From an uncultured Clostridia bacterium (GTDB taxonomy: Bacteria > Bacillota > Clostridia > Christensenellales > Borkfalkiaceae): DNA of 64,000 nt. Position numbers and translations under genes: made by a program. Positions 25,508 through 32,872 of this stretch are shown piece after piece. The stretch is from the NCBI GenBank assembly GCA_949282385.1, contig CASDOP010000005.1:62001-126000 (forward strand). The letters are read 5' to 3'. A model generated the notes under the pieces. It saw only the letters and a list, made by a program, of their open reading frames with translations. It did no database searches and was not told where the DNA came from. Position 1 is the stretch's first letter; every line of letters starts with the position of its first letter.

Positions 25508-26398
25508 ATGAAAAGCGGATACGTAGGAGTTATAGGCAGGGCAAATGCGGGCAAATCCACGCTCGTAAACGTGCTTGTAGGCGAAAAGGTTGCAATAGTT
25601 TCGCCCAAGCCGCAGACGACGCGCGACGCTATATTGGGCATTCTCACAAAGCCCGATTACCAGATAGTTTTCGTCGATACGCCGGGCATTTATAAAGCGG
25701 GCAACGCCCTTTCTGACGTAATGATGAAGACGACGAGGACGACTGCGCGCGACGTCGATTTAATACTTTTCGTAATGGACGGACACGAAGGGCTGAACGA
25801 TGAGGATATAGCCCTCGCCAAGAGGTACGCCTCTTCTCAGACGCCCGTTATAATAGCGTACACCAAGATAGACATAATGCCCAAGGAGCGTATTCCCGAC
25901 GACGTAAAAAAGCTTTACGAAAGCGGCGTCGATTGCGACGTGTTCCCCGTTTCTGCGCGCAAGGGAACAAATATAGCCAAGCTGGAAAAAGCCATCGCGG
26001 AAAGACTTCCCGAGGGCGAAAAAGTAATCGATGAGGACATAATTTCGGACAAGAGCGAAAAGTTCATGGTCGGCGAAATCATGCGCGAAAAGATACTTTT
26101 AAAATACGACAAGGAAATTCCCCACGGCGTGGCAATAGTCATAAACACGTTCGAGCGCAAGGAAAACGGCGTGTACGATATCAACCTCGATATAATCTGC
26201 GAAAAGCCCAATCACAAGGCTATAATAATAGGCAAACAGGGCGGCGCGCTCAAGGAAGTCTGCTCGTTCGCGCGCAGAGATATGGAAAAATTCCTCGGTT
26301 CAAAGGTCTTCCTCACGGCGTACGTCAAGGTAAAGGAAGACTGGCGCGACCGACCTGCGCTTCTGCGCGATTACGGCTACGGCAAAAAAGAGGACTAA
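25508..26398 (+). CDS. era: GTPase Era
   Basis: A 296-residue Era, which binds 16S rRNA near the anti-SD end and assists 30S assembly. G1 'GRANAGKSTLVN', the switch 'SPKPQTTRDAILGI', G3 'VDTPGI' and a G4-like 'AYTKID' (where NKxD is usual) are present. A C-terminal KH domain with 'IIIGKQGGALKEVCSFARRD' ends the protein. Length is normal. Confidence 0.96.
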   Translation: MKSGYVGVIGRANAGKSTLVNVLVGEKVAIVSPKPQTTRDAILGILTKPDYQIVFVDTPGIYKAGNALSDVMMKTTRTTARDVDLILFVMDGHEGLNDEDIALAKRYASSQTPVIIAYTKIDIMPKERIPDDVKKLYESGVDCDVFPVSARKGTNIAKLEKAIAERLPEGEKVIDEDIISDKSEKFMVGEIMREKILLKYDKEIPHGVAIVINTFERKENGVYDINLDIICEKPNHKAIIIGKQGGALKEVCSFARRDMEKFLGSKVFLTAYVKVKEDWRDRPALLRDYGYGKKED

Positions 26399-26439
26399 TT
26401 TCAATATAACTGCACAACCTGTAGTAAAGGGGGTGCGGT

Positions 26440-26547
26440 ATGAAAAAAGTGGACGGCGATGCCGCCGAACTTGCCTGGAAGATGTTCGAAAAGACGGGTT
26501 CGGTCAGCTATTACATGCTGTACAAACAGCTTAAAGGAAGAAAGTAA
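26440..26547 (+). CDS. yqzL: YqzL-like small protein
   Basis: A 35-residue frame sits exactly between era and recO, where Firmicutes carry the tiny yqzL gene. The sequence contains 'AWKMFEKTGSVSYYMLYKQL', comparable with the YqzL pattern of W-x-x-F-x-x-T-G-S followed by a tyrosine/leucine helix. A GGGGG ribosome site lies 7 bases before ATG 26440. Its stop TAA (26545-26547) is directly followed by the recO GTG. Function is unknown in the family. Confidence 0.8.
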   Translation: MKKVDGDAAELAWKMFEKTGSVSYYMLYKQLKGRK

Positions 26548-27273
26548 GTGGAAGGCATAAAGGTCAACGCGCTCATGCTTCGCGCGGTTGACTACGGCGA
26601 AAACGATAAAATACTGACGCTCCTGACGGCGGAAGCGGGAAAAATTTCCGCAGGCATAAAGGGAGTGAAAAAGGCGGGGGCAAAGCTTAAATTTGCCGCC
26701 CAGCCTTTTTGTTTCGCCGAATATATCCTTGCAAGGCGGGGGGAGAGATATACCGTAACGCAGGCTTCGGAAAATGAAAGTTTTTACGAGCTTCGCACCG
26801 ACATAAATAAATTTTACGCCGCCTGCGCCGTGTGCGAGGGCGCAAACGCCCTTACCTTTGAAGGCGACGACTGTTCCGCCGTGTTTGCCGCAGCGGTTAA
26901 AGCGCTTTCGCAGATATGCGACGGCGACGAGAGCGAAGCGCTCATAAAATTTTTTCTTTCAGCACTCGCGTCTTCGGGCTATTCAATATCGGCGGAAAAC
27001 TGCACAGAATGCGGAAATCCGCTCTGCGGCGAGGAAAAACTCCGCTTCGACATGAAGACGGGTACTTTCACCTGTTACGACTGCGGCGACGGCGTCGGCA
27101 CGAGTGGGGTTACCTATAATGTTTTAAGAATGTGTTCGGGCAAGAAATATCTGGCACAGTTCATCACGCCAGACGGCAAAAAACGCGCCCTGCGCCTCAT
27201 CCGAGAATATTTAGCCTACAAGACCGAAGCAAAATGCGCAAGCCTTTCAGAATTTTTAAGGCTGTGCCTTTGA
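26548..27273 (+). CDS. recO: DNA repair protein RecO
   Basis: A 241-residue RecO, which works with RecF/RecR to load RecA on SSB-coated DNA. The N-terminal OB fold begins 'VNALMLRAVDYGENDKILTL'. A zinc-binding segment 'CTECGNPL' ... 'CYDCG' stands near residues 152-177, followed by the usual helical end. The start is GTG immediately after the yqzL stop; AGGAAG, 9 bases upstream, serves as ribosome site, so translation is likely coupled. Confidence 0.92.
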   Translation: MEGIKVNALMLRAVDYGENDKILTLLTAEAGKISAGIKGVKKAGAKLKFAAQPFCFAEYILARRGERYTVTQASENESFYELRTDINKFYAACAVCEGANALTFEGDDCSAVFAAAVKALSQICDGDESEALIKFFLSALASSGYSISAENCTECGNPLCGEEKLRFDMKTGTFTCYDCGDGVGTSGVTYNVLRMCSGKKYLAQFITPDGKKRALRLIREYLAYKTEAKCASLSEFLRLCL

Positions 27274-27307
27274 TTTTGCGATTATTCATAACAAACCGCA
27301 TAATAAC

Positions 27308-27326
27308 AAGCCGCGCTGCGCGGCTT
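27308..27326 (+). terminator. Probable terminator of the yqfC-recO operon
   Basis: AAGCCGCG (27308-27315), loop CTG, CGCGGCTT (27319-27326), 35 bases after the recO stop. The T run is poor on the plus strand, so the next hairpin may share the task. Confidence 0.5.
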
Positions 27327-27343
27327 ATAACAATAAAAAAATT

Positions 27344-27371
27344 GCGCCCCGAGGCTTTCGCCTCGGGGCGC
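27344..27371 (-). terminator. Terminator of the cobalamin-riboswitch operon
   Basis: A 12-bp perfect stem (27344-27355 with 27360-27371, loop TTTC) stands 21 bases beyond the S-component stop. Read on the minus strand it is followed by a T run (A tract 27334-27340). It may act in both directions. Confidence 0.85.
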
Positions 27372-27392
27372 GTTTCATAACTGATGGGAAGG

Positions 27393-28145
27393 TTACAAAA
27401 CTTTCCTTAATACTGCGGTCAGCGGCAAAAACAGCGCGCTCACCGTTATTATGGCGCATATTGTCTGCGGCAGCATTGCCGTGAACGACACAAAAAAGTA
27501 GGTCAGCGCCGTTTTCTGCGGCATGCCCATGAAAAAAGGTGTGATAACGTCGTCCATAAGCGTGAATAAAATCGTAAAAATCGCCGCAACGCCCGTCATG
27601 CATATAACTTTCAGAGCTTGGGTCAGTTTTTTGCCCTTAAATGCAATCGCGGCAACGTCGCAAACGACTGCGAGGGCGAAAAAAGCCGCCGCAAGCACGT
27701 AAAAAGCAGTGTTTATGGCAATGTCCGCCGCGGGGGATACGTGGATTATTCCAGTCACCGCGCAGGCAACTGCCGTAGCTGCCGCCGAAAGACATACTAC
27801 ATTTTCGCCGACTATGAATACAGCTTTTCTGCTTTCGTAAAAATCGTCTTTTATCTTGCCCAAAGCGCCGCAAACGAGCGCGAAGAGGGGGTAATAAACG
27901 ATGTAAAGCACAATAGCCGTGGGGTAAAATCCGAACAGAAAACAGCGCAACAGGCTGAACGCGAGCGCCGCAAAAATGCCGCACCATATGCCGAAGACAT
28001 AGGAAAAACAGAGCAACAGAACGGTTACGATTTCTATGCCCTGCACGGCGGAAAGCGCAATCTGCGCCGCGATTAAAAGCGCGGCGGCAGCGGCGCTGTA
28101 AGTAATTTTTTCAGAAGGCTTCAGCCTCTCGCGTTTTTTGAACAT
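27393..28145 (-). CDS. ECF-transporter S component-like membrane protein, probable cobalamin(-related) uptake
   Basis: A 250-residue hydrophobic protein with about six to seven membrane segments and the look of ECF S components: short loops and a small 'GIWCGIFAALAFSLLRCFLF' region, then 'YIVYYPLFALVCGALGKI'. S components bind a vitamin and share an energising module (EcfA, EcfA', EcfT), which is not in this window. The gene follows a lipoprotein gene by 2 bases and both lie under a cobalamin riboswitch, so cobalamin or a corrinoid precursor is the likely substrate. It is not clearly a BtuC homologue. The substrate call is inference from regulation. Confidence 0.65.
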   Translation of the reverse strand: MFKKRERLKPSEKITYSAAAAALLIAAQIALSAVQGIEIVTVLLLCFSYVFGIWCGIFAALAFSLLRCFLFGFYPTAIVLYIVYYPLFALVCGALGKIKDDFYESRKAVFIVGENVVCLSAAATAVACAVTGIIHVSPAADIAINTAFYVLAAAFFALAVVCDVAAIAFKGKKLTQALKVICMTGVAAIFTILFTLMDDVITPFFMGMPQKTALTYFFVSFTAMLPQTICAIITVSALFLPLTAVLRKVL

Positions 28146-28147
28146 TT

Positions 28148-28597
28148 TCAGTATGTCGAAAGAATTAGCGCGTAAGTTTCCCCTTCAACGCAGGGCAATA
28201 AGCCGAAACCTAAAGTCGCGCTGCCCAGCGTTGCGCCCTCATACTCGTATGTGCCCCATTCGGCGTTGCTGTAATCGTCGAGGGAGGTATAAATAAACCA
28301 ATACTCGTTCTGCTGCGAGGGGGAAAAGCCGTTTACGGATACTATCATGCCGCTTTCGGCTGTGTAGGTTATGCCTCCGTTGGTCTGCATCGCCTGCATG
28401 TACTGTTCGAGGGTGGTCGTTGCGGTTATTTCCATAACGTCCTGCGAAGCCACGAAAACGAAGCCGTTTTCTACGGCGACAACGTTGCCCGTCCCGCCGT
28501 TGTTTGCGGGTTGTTGAGCGCATGAAGCAAATACGGGCGCGATGGCGATGAGACATAAACAAATTGCGGCAGTTATGCAGTTGCGTAAAGTTTTCAT
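28148..28597 (-). CDS. DUF4430-like lipoprotein under cobalamin control
   Basis: A 149-residue secreted lipoprotein: hydrophobic signal peptide ending in 'PVFASC' (Cys26), then a ~110-residue domain with 'GMIVSVNGFSPSQQNEYWFI' and 'GFGLLPCVEGETYAL'. The I-x-x-x-N-G ... Y-W pattern resembles DUF4430, related to the C-terminal half of transcobalamin/intrinsic factor. A ligand-capturing role for the partner S component is inferred. I chose ATG 28597 because GGAG is 6 bases ahead; a longer frame would run into the riboswitch terminator. It is the first gene of the two-gene operon. Confidence 0.7.
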   Translation of the reverse strand: MKTLRNCITAAICLCLIAIAPVFASCAQQPANNGGTGNVVAVENGFVFVASQDVMEITATTTLEQYMQAMQTNGGITYTAESGMIVSVNGFSPSQQNEYWFIYTSLDDYSNAEWGTYEYEGATLGSATLGFGLLPCVEGETYALILSTY

Positions 28598-28610
28598 AAT
28601 ACTCCTAATA

Positions 28611-28638
28611 AAAAAAGTCTTTTCCTCGAGGAAAAGAC
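28611..28638 (-). terminator. Riboswitch expression-platform terminator
   Basis: Read on the minus strand, GTCTTTTCC, loop TCGA, GGAAAAGAC (28638-28617) is followed by seven T (28616-28610), ending only 13 bases before the lipoprotein start. This is the intrinsic terminator expected of an OFF-type cobalamin riboswitch. Confidence 0.85.
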
Positions 28639-28689
28639 AACGCAAACCGCACCGCGGCAATAGCCGTGGCGGAAAATCGCGCGTCTGCG

Positions 28690-28890
28690 TCCCCTCAGAA
28701 TGCGAATAGCCGACTAAATAGTCGTCCCGTTCCGTCGGTAGGTCTTCCGACTTAAATTGGCGTGCGCTAAAAGCCTCAGTCCTTCCCGCATGAGCAGTGA
28801 ACTAAAGCGCGCAACGCAACGGCAGCGGGGGCTGTGGAGCTATTGGCTCGCTTCCCTTTTAAAACCTTTTTCAAGGCTGCCGACGAAACG
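28690..28890 (-). ncRNA. Cobalamin riboswitch aptamer
   Basis: On the minus strand the leader contains, in order, the landmarks of the cobalamin aptamer: AAAAGGGAAGC (28860-28850), ACAGCCCCCGCTGCC (28835-28821), and the B12-box region AGTCGGAAGACCTACC (28752-28737). These correspond to the family's GGGAA, CAGCCCCCGC and AGxCAGGAGACCTGCC elements. A promoter stands upstream and a terminator downstream. The core was recognised by eye and not folded. Confidence 0.85.
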
Positions 28891-28903
28891 CAGTGTTTTT
28901 ATT

Positions 28904-28932
28904 ATTTTAATGCCGATGTCGGATTTTGTCAA
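28904..28932 (-). promoter_or_regulatory. Sigma-A promoter of the cobalamin-riboswitch operon
   Basis: On the minus strand TTGACA (28932-28927), 17 bp, TAAAAT (28909-28904). Transcription would start near 28897, right at the aptamer's 5' side. Confidence 0.82.
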
Positions 28933-28996
28933 CCTGCTTGAAAAGATGTATTTGCTATATCTCGTCATAGGTAAAATCTATATCCGGCTTTTATGT

Positions 28997-29025
28997 TTGA
29001 CAGTACGGGCGTAAAAGGATATAAT
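28997..29025 (+). promoter_or_regulatory. Consensus sigma-A promoter directly at the bioY start
   Basis: TTGACA (28997-29002), 17 bp, TATAAT (29020-29025). The bioY ATG begins at 29033, only 7 bases beyond the -10 box, where transcription itself is expected to start. No ribosome site exists between them. No BirA-type palindrome was recognised. Confidence 0.85.
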
Positions 29026-29032
29026 TTACAGC

Positions 29033-29602
29033 ATGAAAAATTTATACCCTGACAAAAAACGCAAGCGCGCTCTGTCCGCGTCGGCAATAGCAAAATGCGC
29101 CCTGTTCACATCGCTTATGATAGTCGGCGCATTCGTAAAAATACCTTTTCCGTTTGTGCCGCTCACTTTCCAGACGGCTTTCGCCGTTCTTTCGGGATTT
29201 GTGCTGGGCGCGAAAAAGGGCGCGTTCGCTGTCGGGTGTTATATGATTATGGGGTTGATCGGTATACCCGTGTTCACTTCGGGCGGAGGAATAGGTTATG
29301 TCATGATGCCGTCGTTCGGCTATGTCATAGGCTTCGTCGCGGCTGCGGCTGTTTCTGGACTTGCCGTAAAAATCAGCAATCGTCCCGCGGCATATCTGAT
29401 CGTCGCTCTGCTCGCCGTCGCAGTTAATTATATTGTCGGCATAGCTTATTTTATTCTCATCTGGCAGATAAGCGGGTACGAAAATCTTCTTTCCGCGCTC
29501 ATAACCTATAATGTGATATATATTCCAAAGGATGTCGTCCTCGCCGCCATTGCCGCCGCGGCGGGCAGAAAGTTCTATAAAATCAAAGCGTACGACGACT
29601 GA
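29033..29602 (+). CDS. bioY: Biotin transporter S component BioY
   Basis: A 189-residue BioY, the biotin-binding membrane subunit of ECF transporters. The family stretches 'PFVPLTFQTAFAVLSGFVLG', 'MGLIGIPVFTSGGGIGYV' and 'PSFGYVIGF' are present, along with six hydrophobic segments. The N terminus has a short basic tail before the first segment. No ECF energising genes are nearby, so it must share a module encoded elsewhere or act alone. The start codon has no upstream Shine-Dalgarno site and coincides with the predicted transcription start; no alternative start before the first membrane segment exists. Confidence 0.93.
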   Translation: MKNLYPDKKRKRALSASAIAKCALFTSLMIVGAFVKIPFPFVPLTFQTAFAVLSGFVLGAKKGAFAVGCYMIMGLIGIPVFTSGGGIGYVMMPSFGYVIGFVAAAAVSGLAVKISNRPAAYLIVALLAVAVNYIVGIAYFILIWQISGYENLLSALITYNVIYIPKDVVLAAIAAAAGRKFYKIKAYDD

Positions 29603-29618
29603 TTAGCGGAATAAAATT

Positions 29619-29646
29619 AAAAAAACGCCGCATGCGGCGTTTTTTT
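29619..29646 (+). terminator. Terminator of bioY
   Basis: A fully palindromic stem (core ACGCCG-CATG-CGGCGT, 29625-29640) inside A and T runs (seven T from 29640), 17 bases after the stop. Confidence 0.9.
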
Positions 29647-29731
29647 ATATATTTAATTGCAAAAGCCCGGCGTGTGTGTTAAAATAAATGCTGTATAACC
29701 TTTTTATGTTTCGCAGGCATATTATGTCAGT

Positions 29732-30721
29732 ATGCAGAAAACAATTTCTCTTATAGACCTGTCTGCGATAAGGCGCAACGCTCTGCACATGAAGAGCCTT
29801 GCATGCGGCGCAAAGTTTTATGCCGTTGTCAAGGCGGACGCATACGGACACGGCGCTATAGAAGTCGCAAAGGAACTTTCAGACGTGTGCGACGGTTTTT
29901 GCGTCGCCATAGCCGACGAGGGAGTAGAACTCCGCGCGGCGGGCATTTCTCCGCCCGTGCTCGTCTTTACGCCGCCCCTGGACGAAGGGGACGCGGCGAG
30001 GATGTCGGCTTACGACCTTACGGCGACCGTTGCGGACGAGCGCAGCGCCGAACTTTGCGAAAACCTCAACTTTCACCTCAAGATAAATACGGGCATGAAC
30101 CGCTACGGCTGTCCGCCGCTCGATTTGCCCCGCCTCATAAAAAAACTCGATAAAGACAGATTGCTCGGCGTATATACCCACATGTACGCCCCGCGCGATG
30201 AGGCGCGCTCGCGACAGCAGCTTGAGCTTTTCAGGGAAAGCGTCGCAGTGGTAAAAAAATTCGCGCCATGGGCTGTCGCTCATATGGCGGCAACGGCGGG
30301 AGTTCTTTCTGGCAAAGAATACCTCTTTGACGGCGTTCGCTGCGGCATATCCCTGTACGGATACTGTCCCGAAGGTTTTTCGGACAGCGCGCTTTTGCCC
30401 GCGCTCAGGGTTTATGCGCGGCGCGTGCAGACGTTTTCTCCGCCCGTAGGCGACGGGGCGGGATACGGCGTTGCGGACAAAAAACATGCCTCTTTGTCCT
30501 CGTACAGGGCGGGATACGGCGACGGTTTTTCGCGCACGGTATCGCTCGGCGAAGGCAACCTTTGCATGGACGCGTTCGTAAGAGAGGGTGAAGAGGAAAA
30601 TCTTCTCATTTTTGGCGACGCGGATGATTACGCCGCCCGCGCGGGTACTATAAGTTACGAGGCGCTGTGCGCCGTCACTAAAAGGAGCGTCAGGGTGTAT
30701 GAAAGACGACCTGAGGTATAA
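29732..30721 (+). CDS. alr: Alanine racemase
   Basis: A 329-residue PLP enzyme interconverting L- and D-alanine for peptidoglycan. The PLP lysine is K34 in 'FYAVVKADAYGHG'; 'HLKINTGMNRYG' and 'GVYTHMYAP' follow in the TIM barrel. The C-terminal beta domain contributes 'AGYGDGFSR' (Y262 region), the second catalytic base. It is somewhat shorter than the ~370-residue norm; the C-terminal domain is compact. The ribosome site is weak. It overlaps the next gene by 23 bp and heads a seven-gene operon reaching pheA. Confidence 0.93.
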   Translation: MQKTISLIDLSAIRRNALHMKSLACGAKFYAVVKADAYGHGAIEVAKELSDVCDGFCVAIADEGVELRAAGISPPVLVFTPPLDEGDAARMSAYDLTATVADERSAELCENLNFHLKINTGMNRYGCPPLDLPRLIKKLDKDRLLGVYTHMYAPRDEARSRQQLELFRESVAVVKKFAPWAVAHMAATAGVLSGKEYLFDGVRCGISLYGYCPEGFSDSALLPALRVYARRVQTFSPPVGDGAGYGVADKKHASLSSYRAGYGDGFSRTVSLGEGNLCMDAFVREGEEENLLIFGDADDYAARAGTISYEALCAVTKRSVRVYERRPEV

Positions 30722-31253
30722 ATACAAAATAAAGCGCAAATTTTTCCAGCATTCGCGCCGCGCCGTTGCAGACGGCGCGGTTGCGGACAATCTTCTGAAT
30801 TATTTTTCGGACGCTCGCAGTTTTTTCATATATTTCAGCTTCGGTTCGGAGACGGATACGCACGGCATAATAGAGCGCCTGCTCGCCGCTGACAGGGAGG
30901 TTTATCTTCCACGCGTGGAGGGCAAAAACATGGTTGCGGTGCGCTACAGGCAGGGGGATGAGCTTAAAAAGAGCAGTCTCGGCGTGAGCGAACCCGTCGG
31001 CAAGGCGTACGAAGGAAAAATCGAAGTTGCCGTCGTGCCGCTGCTTGCCGTCAACGAGAATGGCTACCGCCTCGGCTACGGCGGAGGATTTTACGACAGA
31101 TACCTCAAAAACTCGCCCTGCGTGCGCGCGGGCATAGGCTACGATTTTCAACTTACAGACGAATTCATTGCGGACGAATGGGACGAGCCGCTTGATATAT
31201 TCATAAGCGAAAGGGGGATTTACCGTTTTGGAAAAAGTACTCACACCTGCTGA
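30699..31253 (+). CDS. fau: 5-formyltetrahydrofolate cyclo-ligase
   Basis: A 184-residue enzyme converting 5-formyl-THF with ATP to 5,10-methenyl-THF. The family signature 'VPLLAVNENGYRLGYGGGFY' followed by 'DRYL' is intact, and the N-terminal basic helix and 'YFSFGSETDT' are as usual. It starts 23 bp inside alr and its own end overlaps the next gene by 26 bp. Confidence 0.93.
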   Translation: MKDDLRYKYKIKRKFFQHSRRAVADGAVADNLLNYFSDARSFFIYFSFGSETDTHGIIERLLAADREVYLPRVEGKNMVAVRYRQGDELKKSSLGVSEPVGKAYEGKIEVAVVPLLAVNENGYRLGYGGGFYDRYLKNSPCVRAGIGYDFQLTDEFIADEWDEPLDIFISERGIYRFGKSTHTC

Positions 31254-31842
31254 AAAAAGACAAAAAATTCTTTGGGAGATACGCGACCTTTTAATAGGCG
31301 CGGCTTTTCCGTTCGTGATAATGTGCATATTCAGCAGCACCATAATAATGTTCGGCGATACGGACGATATCCTCGTGAGCGTGCTTGCAATTCTGGGCGG
31401 CGACGCCCTTCTCATAGCGGCGTATGTCATATTCGGCAGACAGAACGGCGCCGTTTCCTATCGCAGGTATTACCTCAACGAAACCAAGCGCAGGCTCGAT
31501 TCTTCGGACAAGCGCGCCATATACAAAACGGGCGAATACGCTCTTTGGAAGGGCATAGTCATTCCCCTCATAACCTGCATTCCTTTTATAATTTTCCAGA
31601 TAATAAACATAGCCGTTCCCAATACTTTCTGCATATTCGCGCTCAAATATCTCTGCGGTTGGGCATATCTTCCCTTCACCAAAGCGGGCGTGCACGAGGC
31701 GGCTAACTTCGTGTTCATAATCATACCCGTCGCGGCGCACCTCGCGGGCTATATTCTGGGCATGCTCAAGGAGCAGAAACTGCAGGCGCAGCTCGCCGAA
31801 GAAAAAGCAAAATCCAAAAAGCACAAGAAGTCGGGTAAATGA
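31228..31842 (+). CDS. Four-segment membrane protein of unknown function
   Basis: A 204-residue protein with four hydrophobic segments (~residues 20-42, 46-68, 105-130, 155-180) and a strongly basic Lys-rich C-terminal tail ('EEKAKSKKHKKSGK'). I recognise no family. The start is TTG inside the preceding gene, with AGGGGG 12 bases upstream. Four-base overlap with rsmD indicates co-translation with housekeeping genes. Confidence 0.7.
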   Translation: MEKVLTPAEKRQKILWEIRDLLIGAAFPFVIMCIFSSTIIMFGDTDDILVSVLAILGGDALLIAAYVIFGRQNGAVSYRRYYLNETKRRLDSSDKRAIYKTGEYALWKGIVIPLITCIPFIIFQIINIAVPNTFCIFALKYLCGWAYLPFTKAGVHEAANFVFIIIPVAAHLAGYILGMLKEQKLQAQLAEEKAKSKKHKKSGK

Positions 31843-32387
31843 GAGTAATCAGCGGCAAATACAGAGGGCTTAAACTTACGCCTTTCGACGGCGAGGAAAT
31901 CCGCCCCACGGCGGACAGGGTGAAGGAAAGCGTTTTCAATATTCTATACGGAGAAATAGCGGGGGCGACCGTCCTCGACTTGTTCTGCGGCAGCGGAAGC
32001 CTTGGCATAGAGTGCCTTTCGCGCGGGGCGCAGAGGGTGGACTTCAACGACATTTCGCCACGCTCGGCGCAGATAGCCCGCGGCAACATAGCAAAGCTCA
32101 GGGGCGCGGAGGGCTATTCCGTTACCGTGGGGGATTATTCTTCCTTTTTGAAGAAGAGCAAAATTGCTTACGACATAATTTTTATCGACCCGCCTTACGC
32201 CAGCGAAAGCGGCAGGGGCGCGCTGGAGCTTATCGCCTCGTGCGGAGCGCTCAGAAATGGCGGCATAGCCGTGTACGAGCGCGACCGCGCTTTCGAAGGG
32301 GAGATAAAGGGACTAAAAAAGATTGACGAGCGCAAATACGGCAAAACTTTTGTTACTTTTTTTGCGCCCGACGAGGAGACGGTATGA
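31839..32387 (+). CDS. rsmD: 16S rRNA (guanine-966-N2)-methyltransferase RsmD
   Basis: A 182-residue SAM-dependent methyltransferase. It begins with 'MRVISGKYRGLKL' and 'IRPTADRVKESVFNIL', both family hallmarks. The SAM loop is 'VLDLFCGSGSLGIECL' and the catalytic motif is 'IIFIDPPYAS'. rsmD followed by coaD with a 4-bp overlap is a common bacterial arrangement. Confidence 0.95.
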   Translation: MRVISGKYRGLKLTPFDGEEIRPTADRVKESVFNILYGEIAGATVLDLFCGSGSLGIECLSRGAQRVDFNDISPRSAQIARGNIAKLRGAEGYSVTVGDYSSFLKKSKIAYDIIFIDPPYASESGRGALELIASCGALRNGGIAVYERDRAFEGEIKGLKKIDERKYGKTFVTFFAPDEETV

Positions 32388-32872
32388 AAAAGTGCGTTTT
32401 TGCGGGAACGTTTGATCCGCCCACTGTGGGGCACGAAGACGTCGTGAACGCCTGCGCGAGAATGTTCGATAAAGTTTACGTCGCCGTGCTTGACAATCCG
32501 CAGAAGAGTACGCTTCTTTCGGCGGAGCAGCGCGCGCAGCTTTTAAAAAAGCTGTTCGGCGGAAACCCTAGCGTGGAGGTTCTGACTTTCACGGGCGCGG
32601 CGGTGGACCTTCTGGACAGACTGGACACGCCTTTCTACGTTCGCGGAGTGCGCGACGCGATAGACTTCGAATACGAAAACCGCAATCATTACGCCAGCAA
32701 GCGGTTAAAGCCCGACCTGGTTACGATTTATATACCGTCCGAACAGCGCAATCTGCACGTCAGCTCTACGCTGGTAAGAAATTCTCTTAAATTCAGAAAA
32801 GATTACGACGACCTCATTCCGTCCGCCATACTCGCGGACGTAAAGGCGATGTTGGAGGCTAAAGATGTTTGA
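32384..32872 (+). CDS. coaD: Phosphopantetheine adenylyltransferase
   Basis: A 162-residue nucleotidyltransferase making dephospho-CoA from 4'-phosphopantetheine and ATP. 'FAGTFDPPTVGHEDVV' contains the T/HxGH motif; 'YVRGVRDAIDFEYEN' and 'NLHVSSTLVR' (ISST-type motif) complete the active site. Length is normal. Confidence 0.96.
   Translation: MKKCVFAGTFDPPTVGHEDVVNACARMFDKVYVAVLDNPQKSTLLSAEQRAQLLKKLFGGNPSVEVLTFTGAAVDLLDRLDTPFYVRGVRDAIDFEYENRNHYASKRLKPDLVTIYIPSEQRNLHVSSTLVRNSLKFRKDYDDLIPSAILADVKAMLEAKDV

Noticed and set aside
28148..28660. Longer start (28660) for the DUF4430-like lipoprotein
   Set aside because: The first 21 codons would lie in the riboswitch terminator; ATG 28597 has a ribosome site and begins a proper signal peptide.
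28757..29014. Plus-strand open frame over the riboswitch region
   Set aside because: It overlaps the cobalamin aptamer and two promoters and has no ribosome site.
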